DNA of 64,000 bases from Spizellomyces sp. 'palustris' (Eukaryota > Chytridiomycota > Chytridiomycetes > Spizellomycetales > Spizellomycetaceae). Numbering within the stretch: position 1 is the stretch's first letter; each line of letters opens with the position of its first letter. The translations under genes and the position numbers were made by a program. The DNA lies in NCBI GenBank assembly GCA_006535965.1, contig QEAR01000046.1, positions 99,150-163,149 on the forward strand. Direction: 5' to 3'. Positions 57,201 through 64,000 of this stretch are shown piece by piece. The notes under the pieces are model-generated. The model ran no database searches, was not told the DNA's origin, and saw only the letters and a list, made by a program, of their open reading frames with translations.

Positions 57201-59369
57201 ACAATGACTGGAGCGCGGGCCGAACGAAATGAGTATCTTCTCCTCCATGAATTCCATAACAAAAAGTTTGTTGTCCCGGACAAGATCTTTGGTGGAAAAA
57301 AAGCGATTACGAATCAGCTTCACGAAATGGAGGAGGGTGATCCGCAACCCAAGCAAGGTAGCAGCCGACGAAAACCGGCGTACGCGGGTGGTCTCGTCCT
57401 GGAACCAAAGAAGGGATTTTACGACAAGTTTGTTTTGCTGCTTGATTTTAACAGTTTGTACCCTTCGATTATACAAGAGTACAATATCTGTTTTACGACA
57501 GTCGACCGGTCATCTGATGCGGAAGAGGGTCAGATGCCGGATGTACCGGACCCGGACCTCGCCAAAGGAATCTTGCCAAGGCTTTTGGCTGCCCTTGTTG
57601 AACGACGCAGGGCCGTAAAGAACCTGATGAAAGACGCTAAAGCCACGCCTGCTCAACTCGCGCAGTATGATAACCGACAAAAGGCTTTGAAGTTGACAGC
57701 CAATAGTATGTACGGATGTCTGGGGTTCTCCCATTCTCGATTCTACGCCAAACCCCTCGCGATGCTCATCACGAGCAAAGGACGAGAAATTCTGCAAAAC
57801 ACGGTCGACCTCGCCGAACAAGAACAACTCGAAGTCATTTACGGGGACACGGATTCCATCATGATTCACACCAACACGCATGACTTGGCCCAAGTCAAAA
57901 AAATTGGAAACGAGTTTAAAAAAGCCGTGAATAAGCGGTATAATCTTTTGGAGATTGAGATGGATGGGTTTTATCAACGCATGTTGCTTTTGAAGAAGAA
58001 AAAGTATGCTGCGTTGAGTGTTGAGGAGAAGGATGGGCGGTTGCAGACTGTGTTGGAGACCAAGGGGTTGGATTTGGTGAGGAGGGATTGGTGTGGGTTG
58101 AGTCAGGATGTTAGTAGGTGAGTTTTCGAAAGGGTGATTGAAAAGTTGGTTTTTTTTTGGAATTTTCTTTTTGCAAACACTCTTGTGCTGATACTTTATG
58201 GACAAGTTACATCTTGAACCAAATCTTTTCAGAAGACGACAAGGAAAGCGTCCTAGACAAGATCCACAGGTACCTGTCCAAAGTCGGTCAAGAAGTCAGA
58301 CAAGGACTCATTCCCCTTGAGAAATTCATTATCAACAAGAGCCTAACCAAAAACCCTGAAGAATACGCGGACAAAAAGAGCCAACCTCACGTCCAAGTAG
58401 CTCTTCAAATGAAAGCAAAGGGTATGAGCGCCCGTGTGGGTGACACGATTCCCTACGTGATTTGCATTGGAGAAGGGAACCTGATTGCCGAAAAGGCACG
58501 ACACCCCGACGATATTCAGAAAGATTGTGCCAAGATTGATTTCGAGTGGTACCTAAGCAGTCAGGTTCATCCCCCCGCTGCCCGTCTCTGTGGGCCGATT
58601 GAAGGAACGGATACAGCTCGGATTGCGGATTGTTTGGGATTAGATGCCAACAAGTATCATTTTACGACTAGTGCCAAGAACGAGGAAGAGCTGTATACAC
58701 TCGAGAGTCAGTTAACGGATGAGGAGAGGTTCCGGGGGGTGGACAAGTGGGTTCCAAAATGTCGGTGGTGCAAAGTTGGAACCGAGTTTACGGGCCCTGT
58801 ACGCGTTGAGAACGATACGCTTGTCTCGTCGTTCATGTGTCCTAATACTGCCTGTGGACGGGACCTTTCTATCGCTTCCCTCCATGCCCAACTTGTTTCG
58901 AGTATTCGGTGTCATATTAAGCGGTATGCGAATGGGTGGGTGGTTTGTGAGGACCCGGCTTGTCGGATGCGGACGCGGAATGTGGGGGTTTATGGGGAGA
59001 GGTGTCTTGTTGCTGGGTGTAAAGGGTTGGTCCGATTCGAGGTATGAAAAGCAAAAGCAGTACTGCTTTTTTTTTGGTTGATTGTTTGGGAAATGGGTCC
59101 GTGCTGATATTTTTGAATTTTTGTTTTTATAGTACCCCGATAGCGCACTCTACACCCAACTCGAATACCTATCCACATTATTCGATATCCAAAAATTAGA
59201 GAAACAGGTCAAGGATGATACGCGGCGGGCCATATTGAATTCGTTGGTGAGGAGGGATGGGGAGGGGTTACAGGTTTTAGGGGGGTTGGTGGGGAGGTAT
59301 ATGGAGAGGAATGCGAGGAGGTTTGTGGATTTGGGGAGGGTTTTTGGGTTTTGTGCAAAGAGTGGGTAA
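54283..59369 (+). CDS. POL1: DNA polymerase alpha catalytic subunit
   Basis: Eleven exons: 54283-54357, 54439-54643, 54711-54829, 54889-55107, 55170-55685, 55745-56534, 56599-56734, 56792-56897, 56961-58117, 58207-59041 and 59133-59369. All junction phases agree, for 1,464 aa, the usual family length. The N-terminus has ALQKLRERRAGG and DDFVIDDDGLGYVDYG. The exonuclease-like region (VGHNFIDFDLDVLLHR) lacks the full acidic set, as in other alpha polymerases. The polymerase core is complete: LDFNSLYPSIIQEYNICF, KLTANSMYGCLGFSHSRFY, YGDTDS and ETKGLDLVRRDWC. Two C-terminal zinc clusters follow (CRWCKVGTEF...CPNTACG and CEDPACRMRTRNVG...CLVAGC), which bind the B subunit. The enzyme extends primase RNA primers at origins and lagging-strand starts. 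The last exon is strikingly G-rich at third positions compared with the rest. Confidence 0.98.
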
Positions 59370-59483
59370 TTGTTGTGATTGTGTGAGTGTATGTATATAT
59401 GGAATGTAGTGTTTATTTGGGAGGGGTTTTTTGGAAAATGAACGGTACATCATGTTGATTTCCATTAAACTATAACATTATTT

Positions 59484-61445
59484 TCAAAATCCCCACTCTT
59501 CACCTCCTCCTCCACCACTACGTTGATCTCGTTTCTTTTCACCTCCCAACGCTTCCCACGCCGCCCTCTTATCCCCCCTCGCCAATGCAATCCACACCAA
59601 CGCCCCCTTCCCCCCTTCATACTCCCTAACCGCCACCTCCAACCTACTCAACAAAGAAGGCAACGCCGGATGCGGGGGGTACGTCCCTCTCGCCGCAACC
59701 GCTTGTTCAAACAACCCCACAACAGTCGCCAAAGGATGTGAAAGCGGCTCCAACAAGCGCGGAGATCTCCCCAACGTAATACACGCAATCCGGATATAAA
59801 GCCCCGCAAAAACATGCGACTGGCCAATAGGCTCATGATCCAAGACGACAGCACAAGCCTCCAAAACCTTTTCCATGCGGCGTTGTAACAGACTCGTGTA
59901 GGCTAAATAAAGGTATATAACCGGTGACGCTGTTTGCGGGCATGCAACAATAGCGTTTTCGAATGCTTGTTGCGCTTTCTGGAGACATGCTTCGGTTCGT
60001 TGTTTTGGCGTGACGAGTTTGTAGTGTCCGATTGTGATGGTTTGGGGTGTCAATGTCGGTTTATACATGTCGAGACATGTTAGGCCTATATGGGTGTATA
60101 CAAGGTAGGGGGGTACATGTGCCGAAAACGGTACTGAAGATTGGGTACGGGAAAAGCATGTGTAGGCTAGTGAGGGTTTACCGAGGTGTGCGAGTTGGAT
60201 GCCTGCGTTGTAGGAGAGGATGGGGTGGGTGTCGCAGAGGGTGGGGAGGGAGGGGGGGAGTGAGTTTGTTGGGTCGAGGTCTTTCTCGAGGCGGTCTTGT
60301 TCTTCTGCGATGCGTTCCCATTCTTCTTTTTCGTCGTCTTGGTCGTTGTTGTTGTGGTTGTTGTGGTGATGGTTGTTATTGTTGTTATTGTTGGGGGTGG
60401 TTTGGGATTCGAGTTGTTTGATACATGATTGGTTTTCGGCGAGGGCTTTGGAAAAGGAGAGAGCGGCTGTGGCGTGGTTACCGGATTTGGCGTTTAGGCA
60501 GCCTAGAGCGTTGTGATAATACGTAGGTAGGGTTTTAAAGAGGGGAGTTGGGTCGTCCGGCGGGATGGTGGGAGTTTTTGTGGGGGGTGTGGTGAATGTG
60601 GATTTAGTGCATGCGTCGAGGGCGGTCATGGCTGTTTGGGGCGACTCGTGGAGGTAGGCATGGTGGGCTTGCATGTAGAGAGTCGACATGTTGCGGTAGA
60701 TAGAGGCAGGGGCCTCTAGTGGAGGGTTATCATGTTTAAGATGCTTCAATTCCATTTTTGCATCCTCCTTGCTCTTTTCCAAGAGGTAGACACGGGCTCT
60801 CATAACAGACAATATAGTGTGCAGTGATCCACACGAGACGGGTATAGCATCCTTGAGCGTCGGCGCCAACCCGCTACTCGACACGTTAGCAGATTCCTCT
60901 TGTCCATCGCGCACCAGACGGTCCTTGAAAGCCCGCTCAGCTGCATCCAGCACATTTCTGGCCATGGAAGGCACCCGTAAGGCCATACAACACTCTACAG
61001 CCAACAAACTCGCCCGGAGGCCCACGTACGCATCTGTCATTTCCAAATCATCCAGAATGGGGCGAAGGGAATCGAGGGCTTTTTTTACGTTTCCAGAGAG
61101 GTAAAGTCCCACAGCGCGATTATACGATGCAGTCGTCTTGTCACGTCCAGATCCCACCACTTGATCACCATCCGAATCAGCCAACAATGGATCCCGATCT
61201 CGTTCATCATCTTGCTCTTTGTTGATTTGAGCCATGCCCAATACTCCATCGATCCTCTTGACGAGATTCTCTGCACCCACGAGTTTCCCAGCATACCATT
61301 CTGCGACAAGAATATTATGTTCCACGTGCGGATTTTTTCCATCTGATAGGCTTGAGAGTTGTTGGAGGTGCTGGATGGCTTCTGCGTATCTGCCATTGAG
61401 GAATGCTTGTGTTGCAGTCTGCGTGAGGTGAAATGTGTCGCCCAT
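59484..61445 (-). CDS. CNOT10: CCR4-NOT complex subunit 10 (CNOT10)
   Basis: A single exon of 653 aa from ATG 61445, tail-to-tail with POLA1 across 114 bases. TPR-type helix pairs run through the protein: AFLNGRYAEAIQHLQQL, ASYNRAVGLYLSGNVKKALD, YYHNALGCLNAKSGNHATAA and SYNAGIQLAHLGKPSLAYTC, then QQAFENAIVACPQTASPVIY. This organisation and the YHNALGCLNAK helix match CNOT10. CNOT10 binds CNOT11 at the N-terminus of the NOT1 scaffold in the mRNA deadenylase complex. A poly-Asn/His insert (NNNNNNNHHHNNHNNND) sits near residue 350, a local low-complexity expansion. The G-rich tail (SGGGGGEEWGF) and C-rich minus-strand codon bias near the stop echo the G-rich end of POLA1. Confidence 0.9.
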   Translation of the reverse strand: MGDTFHLTQTATQAFLNGRYAEAIQHLQQLSSLSDGKNPHVEHNILVAEWYAGKLVGAENLVKRIDGVLGMAQINKEQDDERDRDPLLADSDGDQVVGSGRDKTTASYNRAVGLYLSGNVKKALDSLRPILDDLEMTDAYVGLRASLLAVECCMALRVPSMARNVLDAAERAFKDRLVRDGQEESANVSSSGLAPTLKDAIPVSCGSLHTILSVMRARVYLLEKSKEDAKMELKHLKHDNPPLEAPASIYRNMSTLYMQAHHAYLHESPQTAMTALDACTKSTFTTPPTKTPTIPPDDPTPLFKTLPTYYHNALGCLNAKSGNHATAALSFSKALAENQSCIKQLESQTTPNNNNNNNHHHNNHNNNDQDDEKEEWERIAEEQDRLEKDLDPTNSLPPSLPTLCDTHPILSYNAGIQLAHLGKPSLAYTCFSRTQSSVPFSAHVPPYLVYTHIGLTCLDMYKPTLTPQTITIGHYKLVTPKQRTEACLQKAQQAFENAIVACPQTASPVIYLYLAYTSLLQRRMEKVLEACAVVLDHEPIGQSHVFAGLYIRIACITLGRSPRLLEPLSHPLATVVGLFEQAVAARGTYPPHPALPSLLSRLEVAVREYEGGKGALVWIALARGDKRAAWEALGGEKKRDQRSGGGGGEEWGF

Positions 61446-62388
61446 GACAAAATGCGGTTCGAGGATCCTACCAACCAGAATACAAGAAACTGAATATTAC
61501 TCTTTTGCATCTCTTGATTACAAATGAGGATGACACTCCATCGAGGATCCCTACACGTACCTTTCACTCTCTCCAAATATCAACGGCCACAAATTAAAAG
61601 CAAGATCCTACACACACACACACAGAAATCTCCCACTGAAAGCTCCCTTGGCAAGAACGCAACCGCGAAGATGTGAGTCACACGTGGCACGTGTCAGAAA
61701 CACGTGTACGACGCGTGACAGTTGCGCGTGCCCTGCGCTCCAAAGGGCCATGGGGTTCAGTCATTTGGTGAACCGACCTTTGCAGCAAGGGCACTTGTCC
61801 AAAGCTCTCGGAGTGTTGAGCTCCGTGAACCCTATGCAAGCGTGTGATAAACCCTTTTTGTCAAAAGTGTCATATTCGCGTCATGGATGAGAGATTTGTC
61901 TTTTGCGATGGGCAGGTCAAACAAGGACTTGCGCAGCAAGTTGTGCTCCGTGTCTCCGAATTGCTCTGCTCTGCCAGAGATGTCTAAAAGACGTCTATAG
62001 TAAATTGAAGCACAATGAACGATGACATTTTCAACCAACTCAGTTTAGTGTTTTGGGTATTACAGTATTTTAAAAAAAAGCTTCCAACACATGCACACAC
62101 CACAAAAGGAAAACTCATATGTACAAAAGTAACACACAAAAGTCCCCCATCCACATCTCATCTCACCTCGTCCCATCCCCCAAAACACCATGCACATCTT
62201 TTCCAACCAGCAAACTCTCCCCTTGCACATCATAATGATGAGACATCAAACAACCAATACAAACACTGCGCATCAACATTTTCTATTCCATTCCATTACG
62301 ACCGTAAAGAAAAAAAAAGGACAGATCCACGATTCTTTGTCTATCAGTATTTTTGCTTGTCTCCCAAATCATTATCTTCTCGTCCTCT
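61446..62388. other. Intergenic region, CNOT10 promoter side
   Basis: Holds a (CA)n tract (about 61609-61624), a CACGTG cluster and AC-rich sequence in the 3' flank of the AreA-like gene. No gene is supported. Confidence 0.5.
61678..61716. promoter_or_regulatory. Cluster of CACGTG sites plus ACGCGT
   Basis: CACGTG occurs at 61681, 61688 and 61701, followed by ACGCGT at 61711. CACGTG is the bHLH (Cbf1/Pho4-type) core and ACGCGT the MluI cell-cycle box core. The cluster lies about 235 bp upstream of CNOT10. Whether it is used is unknown. Confidence 0.5.
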
Positions 62389-63831
62389 TCACCAATAGCC
62401 TTCCTCATTAAACGCCGATGCACCTCCCGCATGCACACCGCGTGCAAATCGCATATTGTAGGGCATCATGCGACGCTCGCACTCTAGATTCTCGCGTAAA
62501 CTCTGTGACAGCTCGGAGGTTGTCCCTGCTGATGCAGTTTCACATTCGTCTCTCGATGGGCGGCCCATGGCGTTTAGGTTGCGAAATTGTGATGGCTTTG
62601 CACGTTTCAGAGCGGAGCCTTCCTTTAGCGCAACAGAAAGGAGAGATCGCTTGGGTGTGACTGTTCTGGCGGCGGCACTCTGAGAGTAAATGTCCACTTT
62701 GCGAAAGAGCGAGATTGGCGCGTCCGTTGAACTAGGCTCGTCCGATTCATCATCACTATAGTCTTCAGAGTCTGAAAAATCTGAAAAATCCGAGTCACTG
62801 AAATCGTCATCAGATTCATAGCCTTGTGTTGTTGTTGCTGTTGTTTGTGCTGCTGCTGCTGTCACAGGATTTCTTGTCGTAGTACTAGTACATGTAGAGA
62901 GGTTGGATCGAGCAGGGAGAGCACGACGTTGGGGAAGACGTTCAGGGGTATCCGGAGAATGACTCTCTGAAATGAAAAACTTTACTTTGGGTCGGTCATT
63001 GTTTGGATGCACTGCCGTGGGTTGCGGATGTGGGGCGAGTACGCTGGGTGGGAGCGCGCGATATGTGAGGACGGCAGGAGAAATGTGCGCCTGTGCGTGG
63101 TGAGCGGGGACAAGTGGTGCGGCGTAGGTTCGGGTAGGTTGTTGAGGTTTAAGGATGGCCGCGGCAGAATTGCAGCGTTGGATGGCAGCGGCGGGTGGAG
63201 GGGGTGCAACACGGGGAGCAGGGGGAGTGAGGACGAGGGCAGCAACGGGTAGATGCGAGTCTTGGTGTAAAGGTGGTTGCTGCCACAATTCTCCTTGTGG
63301 TTGCTCTGGTTGTTGCTCTTGTTGCTGGTGTTCCTGAAGGATGGATGCTGCTGCATCAGCCTTTAATTGGACCAAATTTGCAGTCGATTCTTTGCGGGCG
63401 GCGGTGGTGTTTTTCGAGTCCTCGACTGCTTTTTTCAATAGCCTGTTGAACGATTCGGGAGAGACGTGCGGGGATTTTTGGGATTTGGGTTGAACACTGG
63501 GAATGTGGAGGGGAGAAGCGTCTTCCTTTGGGGAGTGGCCATGACAGGAGCGGTACCACAATCTCCAGCTAATGTTTTCCAAGCGCCGGCCATTTTCCAA
63601 ATTGTCCTTGCACTTTGTAAAGACTAGAGAGAGTATAAGTATACGCGCGCTTGAGAGAGCTTTGGCCACCCAACGCACCACGCAAATGGCGCAAAGAAGG
63701 CAAGGCAAATGCAAAAACCAATAACACTTGCCATTCCATATTGTTTGCAAGTCTGACTCGTCAATGGAAGTGAGTTTCTGAATGTTGTTAAAGGCGACCG
63801 TCAAGACGGGTTCCGCCAATTGTCCAGGCAT
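62389..63831 (-). CDS. AreA-GATA-like (DUF1752-type) domain regulatory protein with GC-AG intron
   Basis: Exons 63831-63732 and 63623-62389 give 444 aa. Exon 1 ends SDLQTIWN, and splicing to VFTKCKDNLENGRRLENISW restores the conserved block known as the nitrogen-regulatory AreA GATA-like domain. The intron (63731-63624) begins GCAAGT, so it is a GC-AG intron. It is 108 nt with no stop, so retention would insert 36 mainly hydrophobic residues and break the domain. Downstream are long disordered Gln/Pro/Ala tracts (HQQQEQQPEQPQ), an acidic Asp/Ser run (DSDFSDFSDSEDYSDDESD) and RFARGVHAGGASAFNEEGYW at the end. Family proteins include regulators of glucose and nitrogen repression that bind phosphatase PP1 (Reg1-type). 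I see no clear RVxF in the rest, so the role is inferred. Confidence 0.82.
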   Translation of the reverse strand: MPGQLAEPVLTVAFNNIQKLTSIDESDLQTIWNGKCYWFLHLPCLLCAICVVRWVAKALSSARILILSLVFTKCKDNLENGRRLENISWRLWYRSCHGHSPKEDASPLHIPSVQPKSQKSPHVSPESFNRLLKKAVEDSKNTTAARKESTANLVQLKADAAASILQEHQQQEQQPEQPQGELWQQPPLHQDSHLPVAALVLTPPAPRVAPPPPAAAIQRCNSAAAILKPQQPTRTYAAPLVPAHHAQAHISPAVLTYRALPPSVLAPHPQPTAVHPNNDRPKVKFFISESHSPDTPERLPQRRALPARSNLSTCTSTTTRNPVTAAAAQTTATTTQGYESDDDFSDSDFSDFSDSEDYSDDESDEPSSTDAPISLFRKVDIYSQSAAARTVTPKRSLLSVALKEGSALKRAKPSQFRNLNAMGRPSRDECETASAGTTSELSQSLRENLECERRMMPYNMRFARGVHAGGASAFNEEGYW

Positions 63832-63982
63832 GTCTCGGTCTGTCTGTCCTGTAAGCGTTTTCCGTATATGCGTGTGTGTTGCTTGGTAGTCGTTTGTCGT
63901 TTGTCGTTTTTCCTTGTACGTACGGGTTGACTAGGTGCGTAGTTGGAAGAAAGAGAATGGGGGGAATGCCTTGAGCATTGTC

Positions 63983-64000
63983 CAAAAAAAAAAAAAAAAA
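63983..64000. repeat. Poly-A run at the window end
   Basis: An uninterrupted A tract reaching the last base. It may be a true A/T homopolymer or the edge of a contig. Confidence 0.6.

Noticed and set aside
57510-58205. 231-codon antisense frame over POLA1
   Set aside because: Shadow of the polymerase core exon, whose plus-strand motifs are unmistakable.
1-64000. CRISPR arrays, insertion sequences, integrated virus or transposon ORFs
   Set aside because: No regularly spaced repeats, transposase, reverse transcriptase, integrase or capsid motifs were seen; the window is a eukaryotic nuclear segment.

Overview
The window looks like nuclear DNA of a fungus from an early-diverging, probably zoosporic (chytrid-type) lineage. 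Genes are compact and mostly broken by many short introns (about 45-110 nt, GT..AG, often with a CTRAY branch site just before the acceptor). The gene set is eukaryotic housekeeping: DNA polymerase alpha, a Rav1/rabconnectin-3-type protein, CNOT10, a Bax-inhibitor-1 family protein, U6 snRNA and tRNAs. A CEP70-type centrosomal protein and a PDE9-type cyclic-nucleotide phosphodiesterase point to a lineage that kept centrioles or a flagellum. The lineage call is an inference, not a search result.

Layout. 0-12.3 kb: a secreted LVIVD-repeat ('choice-of-anchor B') protein cut by the window edge; a GPI-type cysteine-rich surface protein; a cluster of decayed gene copies around a 45-bp-arm hairpin; an MscS channel; an Egh16-like secreted protein with a histone-H1-like tail; and a universal stress protein. 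14-32.7 kb: tRNA-Thr, then a 9.3-kb, 34-exon Rav1/DMXL gene, a PDE9-type phosphodiesterase divergent from a methyltransferase-fold protein, a Kre9/Knh1-like GPI protein, a long low-complexity coiled-coil protein and a seven-helix membrane protein. 32.7-48 kb is looser and more accessory: CsbD stress protein, SAM methyltransferase, a defensin-like secreted peptide, an ankyrin protein, a Lifeguard/BI-1 protein, an intron-bearing tRNA-Asn, small secreted proteins, an HNH-like gene, and a U6 snRNA that runs straight into about 1.3 kb of decayed satellite repeats. 48-64 kb is dense and conserved: a small four-helix membrane protein, the CEP70-like gene divergent from POLA1, CNOT10 tail-to-tail with POLA1, and an AreA-GATA-like domain protein whose intron appears to be GC-AG.

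How the genes relate. This is a eukaryotic chromosome, so no operons are expected. Themes that recur are secretion and surface display (five or six signal-peptide proteins, two with GPI-type tails), V-ATPase/endosome regulation (Rav1-like), membrane stress (MscS, BI-1, CsbD, USP) and the replication/centrosome pair sharing a 378-bp divergent promoter. Exon structures were built by hand from reading frames, splice signals and family knowledge; phase was checked at nearly every junction, but none is supported by transcripts.
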